In this document: positions 55,216 to 64,000 of the stretch, piece by piece
Position numbering within the stretch: position 1 is the stretch's first letter
How the letters are laid out: every line of letters starts with the position of its first letter
Translations under genes and position numbers: made by a program
The notes under the pieces: model-generated
What the model was told of the DNA's origin: nothing
Databases searched by the model: none
The model's input: only the letters and a program-made list of their open reading frames with translations
NCBI GenBank assembly: GCA_009760885.1
Contig: CM019718.1
Coordinates: forward strand, 27,014,133-27,078,132
Direction of reading: 5' to 3'
DNA length: 64,000 bases
Source of the DNA: Achatina immaculata
Lineage: Eukaryota; Mollusca; Gastropoda; Stylommatophora; Achatinidae

Positions 55216-56295
55216 GTAAAATAAACAGAAAGGATGCAATATGAAAATCTCTCTCTTTCTCTCCCCCCTCTCTTCATTACTCTCTTTCTCTCCCCCTCCC
55301 TCCTCCTCTCTCTTTCCTTTTCGTTTTTCCTCTCTATTTCTTCCTGTATGCCTCTTTCTGCTTTCCCAGACTAAGCATGATATGTACATAGATAACGCCC
55401 ACCTGTTCCAAAACTGTCTGCTAAGAAGAAATGGAATGGTGGTCTTGTTTCTGTATCTTTTTTTTTTAAGTACAGGGAATGTACTGAAAATTTTGTGCGC
55501 AACCAACACAACACACGAGCCGCCACCAACTCCTTTAATCGTTTCACAAATTAATTAGCCGGCGGCAAGAGATCTCCGTGTTTAAATTGGGGGGGGGGGA
55601 ATGGGGGGAGGGCTTCTCTCACACGGGGATTGTGGGAGGGGAGAGGGGGGAATACCACAAGTGTTTCCTCCCTTTGATGTTTCTGCCCAATCAATCATCA
55701 GAGATCCCTTTGTAGGAGAGCCTCGTTGTCGTCATACAATTCATCAAATTCAAATATGAGCAGGCGAGAAAACGAGCTGAGATGCAGAAACTGAAGGGGG
55801 AAAAGGGAGAGAATGGGAAGAAAAAAAATGGCCGATACTTGGAGATTTTTTTTGGCAAAATATTACGTAAGAAAGTTGGAAAAATAAAAGTGGAAGCAGG
55901 TCAAGTGAGAGAGGAGGTGCAAGACCCTTCATTGCTAGGGGGCCCATGATGGCCTCTCTCATTGGGTGGGGGTATGTGGTGGATAAAACAGAATGGCTAA
56001 TAAATAAGGTAAGGGGCCCCGAATAAAGACTAATCAATGCTTAACAAAATTAACCTCAAGGGCCCCGCAGATAGGTAAAGTTAAACAAAATAAAAGCGTT
56101 TGCTAGCGGTGTGCCGCGAATGGTCCGCTGGTGTGTTGTGAGAACAAAAAATTGTAAGGTGCGGTAAAGCTTTTTTTTTTATTATTAACTGTTCCGTTTT
56201 CATATTCCTTCCGGGGCCCATCTTTAAAACGGGGCAAGCAGTCCTGGCCCTAAACGTATCACCAGCTACACATTTTTCTCTCCATTTCTCTCTCC
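55216..56295. other. Unassigned spacer with CT-rich and G-rich tracts
   Basis: CT-rich at 55,245-55,330 and G runs at about 55,589-55,608. AGGGGCCCC/AGGGCCCC motifs at about 56,010 and 56,057 resemble hAT ends but are not paired convincingly. Confidence 0.45.
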
Positions 56296-56540
56296 ATCTC
56301 TCTCTCTCTTGTGGGAAGAACGAAAGATGGAGTGATGAAGGGCAGAATGTATGACGGGACTGCGCGCCCAATTCTTCACCCTTTGAAAATCATTCATCCA
56401 TCAATTCATTCTCTCTCTCTTTCTCTTTCTCTCTCTCTCTCTCTCTCTTGTGGGAAGAACGAAAGATGGAGTGATGAAGGGCAGAATGTATAACGGGACT
56501 GCGCGCCCAATTCTTCACCCTTTGAAAATCATTCATCCAT

Positions 56541-56583
<43 letters not shown>
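56296..56583 (+). mobile_element. Two tandem CR1-like LINE 3' ends, each with a TC tail
   Basis: GATGAAGGGCAGAATGTATG, CTGCGCGCCCAATTCTTCAC and TTTGAAAATCATTCATCC occur at about 56,335-56,402 and 56,474-56,540. Each is preceded by CTTGTGGGAAGAACGAAAG and followed by CATTC then CTCTCTC repeats. The unit [3' end + TC run] is duplicated. Confidence 0.82.
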
Positions 56584-56799
56584 GGACCAGGATGTGAAGC
56601 CCGGGGGGTAGAAGTGAACTTGCTTGAAATCCTGAAATTTTCCCTTAGAAAACTAATTTTGTAACCCGGCAGTTTTTTTTTTTTTTCATTTTGCATTGTT
56701 CATTGTTGTGTGAGTTCAAAAACTTTGAACTATCATCTCATCTGATAGTTCATTAAATAAAAAAAAAGATACAAGAGGAGGAAGATAGAGCGGAGACAC

Positions 56800-56800
56800 A

Positions 56801-56841
<41 letters not shown>

Positions 56842-56850
56842 GAGATTTGG
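56800..56850. repeat. GA and GACA microsatellite
   Basis: AGAGAGAGAG, then ACAGACAGACAG, then AGAGAG. Confidence 0.9.
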
Positions 56851-56867
56851 GAAGAAGGAAAGAACGA

Positions 56868-57075
56868 ACCACCTTTATTTCCAAATTGTGAAGAATTTGG
56901 CACTCATGTCCGTCGGATGTTCTGTCCTTCCAAGAGGACGAGAGAGGGAGGGAGAGTGGGACAGAGAGCGAATGAATGAATGATCTTTATTTTCGAAGAG
57001 TGAAGAAATCAGCACGCAGGCCCGTCTTACATTCCGCCTTTCATCCCTCATCTTTGACTCTTTACTACGCATTCG
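56868..57075 (-). mobile_element. Two CR1-like LINE 3' ends, inverted
   Basis: CTTTATTTCCAAATTGTGAAG with GGCACTCATGTCCGTCGGATG at 56,871-56,925, and CTTTATTTTCGAAGAGTGAAG with GCACGCAGGCCCGTCTTAC at 56,981-57,035. A GAATGAATGAATGA tail at about 56,969-56,983 separates them. Confidence 0.75.
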
Positions 57076-57164
57076 ATGTAATAAAAGTATACACATTCAG
57101 TTTCAAAGAAAAAAAACAACCGAAGAAGGAAACTATTCCCTTCAGAAATATACGATAATGCGTA

Positions 57165-57331
57165 GAAGAATATTCTCACTGAGCTTTGGCGGGTGACTCG
57201 ATTTGAAAAGAAACCAGATTTTAAGTTCACCTGGTCAGCTGATGACATGAAAACAGGGTGGACTCGGGTTAACTGGTGTTCCAGAGTTGGTTGAGCCAGT
57301 TGTTGAGTATGGACTTGTACGTGATGGAGAG
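57165..57331. repeat. Dispersed repeat DR-3, copy 2
   Basis: GGCGGGTGACTCGATTTGA, TCACCTGGTCAGCTGATGA and GAGCCAGTTGTTGAG match DR-3 at 32.1 kb and 57.84 kb. It is abruptly followed by the DR-2 ACAAG-type end. Confidence 0.7.
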
Positions 57332-57820
57332 ACTTGTCTTGTCTTGTCTTGTGCTGTCTCACTGTAACTGCGAGCTGGAGTTCTTTGCAGTTAATGCTGT
57401 GGAGGTGTTGGGCTGCAGCATCGTATTGGGGTGGGGTGCGGTTATGGTGGCTACTTTTTTTTCAGTCCCAGAGTACAGTTAAAAGGCAGGGGGTGTGCAA
57501 TGCTTCTTTAGCAGACTCCACCACCATGGGGACTATGGTGATCCCTGCCCCGTTAGCCAGGCTAGGTCTGTTACTAAGGGTACCAACGGAGACGTGGAGC
57601 AGGGTCTTGGTCAGCTATGGGTCGCTAACCCTGATGATAGTATATCAGTTATGGGTGGGTAACCCTGATGATAGCATATCAGCTATGGGTCGCTAACCCT
57701 GATGATAGCATATCAGCTATGGGTCGGTCGCTATCTCTAATGATAGCATAGCAGCCATGGGTCGCTAACTCTAATGATAGCATATCAGCTATGGGTCGCT
57801 GACTGCATAATCGGACAGCG
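57331..57820. repeat. Dispersed repeat DR-2, copy 6, inverted, with internal 34-bp array
   Basis: Starts CTTGTCTTGTCTTGTGCTG, the reversed tail, and runs through the DR-2 landmarks. From about 57,616 a 34-bp unit, TATGGGTCGCTAACCCTGAT then GATAGCATATCAGC, repeats five to six times. Confidence 0.87.
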
Positions 57821-57837
57821 TATTCACCACCACACTG

Positions 57838-58290
57838 TAGCAGTAGAATAATGTTGCCCCGAGTCAGTGAACCTTGGCGGGTGACTCGGTTTGAAAACAA
57901 CCCAGATTTGACAATGTGCACTCGGAAAACATTGAGGGAAGAAGGGACAGAGGAAGACAAAGAGAGAAGTTACTGGATGGGCTGTCAGTATGGCTAGGAA
58001 GAAAGTCGCCGGCGGATCTCATAATCAACTCAAAAGACAGGGAATTGTGGAGAGAAATAATCGCCTACGACACGCGGCATGCAACTTCGAAGGACTCGGA
58101 CTGGCTGGTTTTCGAGAGTTGATTGAGCCGGTTGTTGATTACGGATGTGTTCGTGATGGAGAGATTATGACTTAAAAAAAAAGAAATTGACTGGAAAATA
58201 ACTGCGTTTTGAGATTATTCTGGAGAAGAGAGCCCAGTTATCAGTGTTAAACTGAAGGAATTGATTTCCCCACTTCGTCTTTGTTTGTAC
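57838..58290. repeat. Dispersed repeat DR-3, copy 3, interrupted by a LINE fragment
   Basis: GGCGGGTGACTCGGTTTGA before the LINE piece and TTTTCGAGAGTTGATTGAGC after it, then AGTGTTAAACTGAAGGAATT as in copy 1. Confidence 0.7.
57905..58085 (+). mobile_element. LINE family B 3' fragment inside DR-3
   Basis: The plus strand reads ENIEGRRDRGRQREKLLDGL, SVWLGRKSPADLI and DRELWREIIAY, the end of an RTE-like ORF2 (GKRxRGRQREKxLDGL, then DRxxWRxMIA). No microsatellite tail is present. It replaces about 45 bp of DR-3. Confidence 0.8.
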
Positions 58291-58759
58291 GGCATAGTAG
58301 ACAGTTTGTACATCTGCATGTATCTGGTGTTGTCGCAGCGCTGTATGCAAGAAACCACAAAACACCAGAACTGTCATCTGTTACCTGAGCAGAGACACAC
58401 TTCGATTATAATAACCAACATTTTGCACACCGCTCCCACATCCGCTCAGCGCCTACACTGGTTATAGATTCATAACCATTTCATGTATAAACAGAGCTAA
58501 AAAAAAAAACACTGATGTCTGTTTGTCCAAAGTCTGACAGTTTTTTTTTTCATATTTCCAGTGTATGAATATTTTACAATGTAGCTAATGGCCTCACCAG
58601 TTTCCTACTACTGTGAGGTGACCAAGGCTGGCTACAGTCGGTGAAAGATCGGCAATGCAAATGTTTGCAAAGTTTCCCATAGTATTGTCCACAGTCTGGA
58701 TAACAGACACTTCCTGTATCCATTTATTCACGTATTAATAACTGTTTATATATGGTGTT
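58291..58759. other. Unassigned spacer
   Basis: A and T runs at about 58,499-58,509 and 58,541-58,550. No gene is recognised. Confidence 0.45.
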
Positions 58760-58817
58760 CTTTCCTTCCTTTCTTTCTTTCTTTCTTCTTTTCTTTCTTT
58801 CTTTCTTTCTTTCTTTG
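58760..58817. repeat. TTTC microsatellite
   Basis: CTTTCTTTC repeats. Confidence 0.92.
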
Positions 58818-59280
58818 TACTCATAATCATCATCTTGTTCCATCTCTCCGGAGAAGATTGTGTGAAATAGCCCTCTAACTTGACCAGATTGGAACTTATT
58901 TTCACTGTTCACCTGGCCAGACAGAATCCAGTTCACCTCTCTATGTTGTCCACCACTCCTTATTGTTGTATTCCCTTGCTCTCCCCCGCCCCTCCACTTT
59001 AAATTTTTCCCTTCATAATGGTTTGCATTATTTTGCTATATCTCTTAATATGTATGATTTTAATGATCTTCATTAGTTATCTTCTCCTTTTCAAACGATT
59101 TTATACTTCTTTGTCTCATTGCCCGTTCATGGAATTCATCCAGTTTTTCTGTATAACCTTTCAATAGCCTTCATTTCCGGTTCCGTTTTATTATTTAGTG
59201 TTGACGTGTCTGAACTACAAAACAGTTTAGAGTATGCGCAGAAGTTACAACGCGCATGTTTAAAGTATCCAGGTACTCCC
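58818..59280. other. Unassigned spacer
   Basis: CCAGATTGGAACTT and TCACCTGGCCAGACAG at about 58,884-58,925 weakly resemble DR-3. Confidence 0.4.
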
Positions 59281-59698
59281 CCCTCTCTCTCTCTCTCTCT
59301 CTCTGTCAAGGTCGCTGCCGACAGGAGTAGGATATCATGTCCTTCCACAACCCTCGATCCCTTGAGCATCTCAACAGGCTTGTCACTGTGCATTTCCCAC
59401 ACCAGTCAAACATCTTCTCTCTCTGTCTACTTCTGTCTCTTCTACCTTCGATCTTTCCTGTGTTGCCATTAGATGCTCTAACCCACCTATACTCCAAGCA
59501 TGTCCCCACAAATTTAGATTGTCGGTTTCCCATCTCCGTTATAATTTTCCTTGTTTCTTGGTTTCCCATCTCCGTTATAATTTTCCTTGTTTCTTGTGCC
59601 TCTTTTAGAATCTCCTTGTTCGATTCTCTCGCTGTTCATAGTACCTTCAGCATTCTTCTTAAGAACGACATTTCCAACTGATTCCAGTCTTATTTGCA
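59281..59698 (-). mobile_element. LINE family B 3' part, inverted, with internal 36-bp duplication
   Basis: The minus strand reads GKIEGRRDRSRQREKMFDW, a C-terminal LINE block, then DRGLWKDMISYSC. Upstream, GTTTCCCATCTCCGTTATAA with TTTTCCTTGTTTCTTG is present twice in tandem (59,526-59,597). A CT microsatellite lies at the 3' side at about 59,284-59,303. Confidence 0.75.
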
Positions 59699-59868
59699 TG
59701 CGATGTGATCCTTTGGAAACTCGTTCCAGTGTGAATGGAGATGTATCATTGGGATGAGATAAAGGACACGGATAGCCATATAAGAAAGAGTGTATTAAAT
59801 TTAGTCTTCAAAGGATTTAAAGATTGGTATGCTGGAGCCGGTAATGGAGTGGCACTCAGGTACTTAGA
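59690..59868. repeat. Dispersed repeat DR-4, copy 1
   Basis: Shares GGGATGAGATAAAGGACA, AAAGGATTTAAAGA and GGAGTGGCACTC in order with 61,365-61,530, same orientation. No class can be given. Confidence 0.75.
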
Positions 59869-59900
59869 TCTTGCTTAATGTTGAATCCTGTCGTTGGAGT

Positions 59901-60038
59901 CAGGGCCGCTTTAACACCTTTGTAGGCCCTAGGTAAAGCAGTGTACTAGGGGCCCCTACCCACGCTGATCATTATTTTACCCACACAGTTACATTGGCAA
60001 TATTTTAATCGTGTGGGTGCTTGTACAACTGCCCAGTG
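59901..60038. mobile_element. Possible hAT-like terminal fragment
   Basis: CAGGGCCGCTTTAACACC followed by TAGGCCCTAGGTAAAGC and AGGGGCCCCTA resembles the CAGGGCCGxxxTTA ends of hAT elements. No matching end was found. Confidence 0.35.
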
Positions 60039-60398
60039 TTACTATACATTACTGAGGTACTGGTAAAAGTATCATTTGTTACTATACATTACTGAGGTAC
60101 TGGTAAAAGTATCATTTGTTACTATACATTACTGAGGTACTGGTAAAAGTATCGTTTGTTACTATACATTACTGAGGTACTGGTAAAAGTATCATTTGTT
60201 ACTATACATTACTGAGGTACTGGTAAAAGTATCATTTGTTACTATACATTACTGAGGTACTGGTAAAAGTATCATTTGTTACTATACATTACTGAGGTAC
60301 TGGTAAAAGTATCATTTGTTACTATACATTACTGAGGTACTGGTAAAAGTATCATTTGTTACTATACATTACTGAGGTACTGATAAAAGTATCATTTA
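60039..60398. repeat. 40-bp minisatellite, nine units
   Basis: The unit is TTACTATACATTACTGAGGT then ACTGGTAAAAGTATCATTTG. Units are almost identical; one ATCG and one TGATAA variant are seen. Confidence 0.97.
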
Positions 60399-60929
60399 CA
60401 CTCTTAACTCCTTTCTCCCCCGTCCACTCCCCTCCTCCAAGGTGTCAGTGGCAGCTCCAAATCGACTTCTGCAGATCAAGATCTGAAGCTAGGTTTTGAT
60501 TACAACACTTCTTCGTATGTGGCTCCTTCTTTAGGTGCCGGCGAATATACATATACCCATATCTCTGGACTTTTGGGTGTCCAAGACACTGGGGAAGGGG
60601 TGGGGGGGGGTTTCACGGGGGTTTTTCAAAAACGCTTGCTCTTCGCCTCTCTCTCACACACACACGCACGCACGCACGCACGCACGAACACACACACACA
60701 CATGGATCTTAAATCTTCTGTTTTTGCTTAAGCTTTCATTAAATGACCATAAATAAAAACGCCTTCTAGCTTTTATTCTTGCTCAAAGGGAAAATACAGC
60801 ACATGGAAAATACTTTCAGAATGATGGCACCTTTTGCTCCAACACATCCTACTTCGGCACGGCTTGTTTTCAAGACCAGATTTGCTTTCCCCGTTGTTAT
60901 CTCCATTCACTCGTCTGGACCAATCTGGT
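60399..60929. other. Spacer with CA/CACG microsatellite
   Basis: CACACACACGCACGCACGCA at about 60,655-60,702. No gene is seen. Confidence 0.6.
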
Positions 60930-61021
60930 CAAAAAGGCAAAAGGACAGGCATTTGTGGAAAACCCTTGCCGAAGCCCCATGTGCCCTGGGCACTTAAGGG
61001 TCAGAGAGAGAGAGAGAGAGA
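60930..61021 (+). mobile_element. LINE family D extreme 3' end with GA tail
   Basis: The plus strand reads KRQKDRHLWKTLAEAPCALG, stop, then CACTTAAGGGTCAGAGAGAG and GA repeats. Only the last 90 bp of the family remain. Confidence 0.85.
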
Positions 61022-61364
61022 TGACTTATATAAATGTGCATGATTTATGTAAAAGTCCATAACGGACAGTCTATGAGTTGTACATATTCGTTAGCTGGTC
61101 TTTTTGTGGCACATTAATAATGGCCCAAAAGAGGAAGATTTTCAGAAAAAAAAAAGAATGGAAAGTGAAAGGATGGACTGAGAGAATTGAGTTTATTGAC
61201 ACCTCGTCCAGAATATCATACACAGTTTAGTCCTCTTTTCCGAGCTGGAAGTTGATATCAGAGAAATCATGTTTAATATTTGATGAGCGCGCACGAAGAG
61301 CAAATTGAAAAAAAACAAAACAAAACAAAACAAAAAAATGACGCCATCTTTTGTATTCTGCATA
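61022..61364. other. Unassigned spacer
   Basis: AAAAC repeats at about 61,312-61,336. No gene is seen. Confidence 0.5.
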
Positions 61365-61530
61365 TAAGCGATGCCATCCTCTGGGAACTCGTTCAAGGGT
61401 GAATGGAGATTTATCATCGGGATGAGATAAAGGACATAGAGGGCCACAGAAGAAAGAGGGTGATAAATTTTGTGTTGAAAGGATTTAAAGACTGATACGC
61501 TGGAGCTGGAAACGGAGTGGCACTCCCTCA
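61365..61530. repeat. Dispersed repeat DR-4, copy 2
   Basis: Partner of 59,690-59,868; see there. Confidence 0.75.
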
Positions 61531-61986
61531 GGTGAAACTAGAGGAGGAGAATGAAATGAAAGTGTACGGTGCATTTTTAGGCAGACACAGACACATACAC
61601 ACACACACAAGAAAAAAGGCATTGAGGGACAAATACTCCCCCTCTCCACACCAGTATTTCGGCAAGAGGTCATCATCGAGGATAATAGGGTGGAAAAAAG
61701 ACAAGCTTTTGACGCAGTTTTACAAAACAAAACAGAAAAAAAGAGGTTGTAAAGAAAGAAATGGAGCAAATAAAGTACGAAAGAGAAATATAATTTAGTT
61801 TTTGTGTGTGTGCAATAACACAGTTGGCTAGAACAACAGAACAAAAACAGCATATCCTAGACTATGGCCTTTTTTTCAGCATTTTAAAAAATAGCTCGAA
61901 GATTGTTTTCATCAAGAGTAACAACAATATGTTGTAACGCCCAAGACTAAGAAATAGTGTTAAAACAGAAAAAAACAACACAATAT
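61531..61986. other. Unassigned spacer
   Basis: Short CA repeats at about 61,590-61,608. No gene is seen. Confidence 0.5.
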
Positions 61987-62507
61987 TGTGTCACAAAATC
62001 TTATTTCGTCTACTGCAAAATGTCACAAAATCTTATTTCGTCTACTGCAAAATGTAACAAAATCTTATTTCGTCTACTGCAAAATGTCACAAAATCTTAT
62101 TTCGTCTACTGCAAAATGTCACAAAACCTTATTTCGTCTACTGCAAAATGTCACAAAACCTTATTTCGTCTACTTCAAAATGTCACAAAATCTTATTTCG
62201 TCTACTGCAAAATGTCACAAAATCTTATTTCGTCTACTGCAAAATGTAACAAAATCTTTTTCCGTCTACTGCAAAATGTCACAAAATCTTATTTCGTCTA
62301 CTGCAAAATGTCACAAAACCTTATTTCGTCTACTGCAAAATGTCACAAAACCTTATTTCGTCTACTGCAAAATGTAACAAAATCTTATTTCGTCTACTGC
62401 AAAATGTCACAAAACCTTATTTCGTCTACTGCAAAATGTCACAAAACCTTATTTCGTCTACTGCAAAATGTAACAAAATCTTTTTTCGTCTACTGCAAAA
62501 TGTCATA
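61987..62507. repeat. 32-bp minisatellite, about 16 units
   Basis: The unit is TGTCACAAAATCTTATTTCG then TCTACTGCAAAA. Units differ at three sites (GTCAC/GTAAC, AATCT/AACCT, TTATTTC/TTTTTC). Frames with 32-residue period are artefacts. Confidence 0.96.
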
Positions 62508-62561
62508 CAAGCACAAACAAGCAAATGCGCAAAATATGTCACAAGAGAAACACTTCAGTAC

Positions 62562-62682
62562 GTTATGGTGTATGTGACGTTATGGTGTATGTGACGTTAT
62601 GGTGCATGTGACGTTATGGTGTATGTGACGTTATGGTGTATGTGACGTTATGGTGTATGTGACGTTATGGTGAATGTGACAG
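62562..62682. repeat. 17-bp minisatellite, seven units
   Basis: The unit is GTTATGGTGTATGTGAC. Confidence 0.95.
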
Positions 62683-62802
62683 ACTGACAGCACAGCATAA
62701 TCTTAACCGTCTGCCTATCTGTCTGTCTCTTTGTCTGTCGGTGTGCCTGTCTCTCTTTCCATCTGTATGTCCACAGAAACACATGATCATATATAAAAAT
62801 AC

Positions 62803-63065
62803 ATAGCTGACCAAGGTCCTGCCCCACCTTTCCGTGGTACCCCTAGCAACAGACCTAACCTGGCTAACGGGGCAGGGATCGCCATAGTCCCCATGGTGGT
62901 GGAGTCTGCTGAAGAAGCATTGCACACCACCTGTTTTTTAGCTGTACTCCGAGACTGAAAAAGTAGCTGCCATAACCCACTCCCATGCCGATACGATGCT
63001 GTGCCTCAACATCTCTACAGCATCGGCTGCAAAGAACAACGGCTCCAGTTACAAGGAGTTCGTAG
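62803..63065. repeat. Dispersed repeat DR-2, copy 7, truncated
   Basis: AGCTGACCAAGGTCCTGCCC to CATCGGCTGCAAAGAAC; the left 70 bp and the ACAAG tail are missing. Confidence 0.87.
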
Positions 63066-63381
63066 AAGTACAATACAAAAATACACACATTCATGCACAT
63101 ATATACACTACGGCAAGAAACGAGACTGACAGAGTTTCATATGAACACTTATAACATACGACAGTCCAATATTTCCCCAAATGCCATTTTTCAAGGACAA
63201 CATTAAAAAAACACATACAACAGATAAAAGCACGAAAAATAGATAAATAATTAAACATTCAATTAATTTTGTTCCTATTTGAAGGAAAAAGGATCACAAA
63301 ACATATCTGAGGAAACAACGAGGCTCTCATACGGTAAAGTAAGAGAACACAATTTTGTTGGATTAGACCTCGAAAAAATCG
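63066..63381. other. Unassigned spacer
   Basis: No element is recognised. Confidence 0.5.
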
Positions 63382-63590
63382 TAGACAAAGCACTTTAATG
63401 AGACGTGAGAGAAAGAAAAATAACAAGAGAATTACCTGGGATTCGAACCACGGACTCCGGTAGGACGAGCAGCCGTCTAACCACGAGAGAGCAGCGTACT
63501 TCCGAACTTCGCTATCTCCATCTCCAAAAAAAAAAGATGTTTGAAAAGTTATTAGTAATTATTCAGTCGACACCCGGCAAGAAACGAGGT
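63382..63590 (-). repeat. Long inverted repeat, left arm, with tRNA-like SINE head
   Basis: Reverse complement of the right arm at 63,769-64,000 over about 210 bp with scattered changes. On the minus strand it carries the B box GGTTCGAATCC (63,439-63,449) and an upstream TCTCGTGGTTAGACGGC, so it is probably a tRNA-derived SINE. Confidence 0.85.
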
Positions 63591-63768
63591 CATCACGTAG
63601 AAATTCCGTAGCTTAGATTCAGTCTCTCTAGCATGTATCAACTTTCAGACAAACATACACACGGTCTCCTGCCATGTCTGGTGCATACTTGAACAACAAC
63701 AACAAACGAACGAATACTTTTTATGAAGTTAGTTTCAGGAACAATTTTTTTTTAATAAATAGGAAACA
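63591..63768. other. Loop between inverted-repeat arms
   Basis: About 178 bp with no recognised element; AACAACAACAAACGAACG at about 63,693-63,710. Confidence 0.6.
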
Positions 63769-64000
63769 ACCTCGTTTCCTTCCAGATGTCGCGATCCTCG
63801 TGTCGACTGAACAGTTACTAATGACTTCGCTTCAAACATCTTTTTTTTTTTTTTTGGAGGTTCGAGATAGCGAAGTTCGTTAGTACGCTGCTCTCTCGTG
63901 GCTAGACGTATTTTCGTCCTACCGGAGTCCTTGATTTGAATCCCAGGTAATTCTCTTGTGATTTTTCTTTCTCTCACGTCTCACTAAAGTGCTTTGTCTA
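63769..64000 (+). repeat. Long inverted repeat, right arm, cut by window end
   Basis: Matches the left arm inverted. The B box is degraded (GATTTGAATCC at about 63,933-63,943). The T run at 63,841-63,855 is 15 long, against 10 A in the left arm. The match continues to the last base, so the repeat may extend beyond the window. Confidence 0.85.

Noticed and set aside
58300..58470. LINE peptide SAQRLHWL as a CR1-type LHWLP block
   Set aside because: Only a few residues match and no neighbouring LINE block is seen.
61987..62507. CRISPR-like array
   Set aside because: Units follow each other directly with no variable spacers, and the setting is eukaryotic. The same applies to the 40-bp and 33-bp arrays.
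61957..62577. 206-codon frame with 32-residue repeats
   Set aside because: It is the 32-bp minisatellite read in three rotating frames.

Overview
The window looks like intergenic nuclear DNA of an invertebrate animal. It is dominated by decayed non-LTR retrotransposons (LINEs), retroposon-like dispersed repeats, tRNA-derived SINE heads, hAT-like ends and a very large amount of microsatellite and minisatellite DNA. I found no credible host protein gene, no rRNA gene, no intact tRNA gene and no bacterial feature (no operons, Shine-Dalgarno-led genes or CRISPR). The LINE mix would fit a mollusc or another lophotrochozoan, but that is inference; nothing here fixes the species.

Layout. 1-3,660: the most complete element, an RNase H-bearing I-superfamily-like LINE cut by the left edge. 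3,785-6,520: a 43-45 bp minisatellite in three sequence blocks. 7,440-11,555: a graveyard of LINE 3' ends from several families on both strands. 12,211-13,046: dispersed repeat DR-1. 13,900-18,235: 19-bp and 40-bp arrays, a tRNA-type SINE and a pyrimidine array. 18,432-20,917: a 1.24 kb unit duplicated in tandem almost perfectly. 20,987-25,600: more DR-1 and DR-2 and a LINE 3' end. 25,790-27,512: a GTGA/GA composite array. 28,094-28,620: a hAT-like element. 29,881-31,884: 21-bp and 33-bp arrays plus LINE ends. 33,149-34,330: partial DR-1 running into a purine array. 35,575-38,315: LINE ends and DR-2. 38,626-42,550: arrays and a CR1-like LINE. 43,598-46,830: 14-bp and 33-bp arrays. 47,630-53,165: DR-2, CR1-like 3' ends, a 1.85 kb element with hAT-like termini and a LINE end. 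54,385-54,576: AT-rich palindromic repeat. 56,296-59,695: CR1-like ends, nested DR-2/DR-3 and LINE ends. 60,039-62,682: three short-period arrays. 62,803-64,000: DR-2 and a long inverted repeat carrying pol III-type boxes.

The recurring theme is how the parts interact. Most LINE and DR copies are 5'-truncated and keep the same 3' end followed by a short microsatellite, as target-primed reverse transcription leaves. Several tandem arrays start exactly at such a 3' end (31.69 kb, 33.49 kb, 49.49 kb, 56.4 kb), so retroposon tails appear to have seeded much of the satellite DNA. The best candidates for undescribed elements are DR-1 (four copies, GAA tail), DR-2 (seven copies plus a fragment, ACAAG tail) and DR-3. 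No new protein-coding system was seen.
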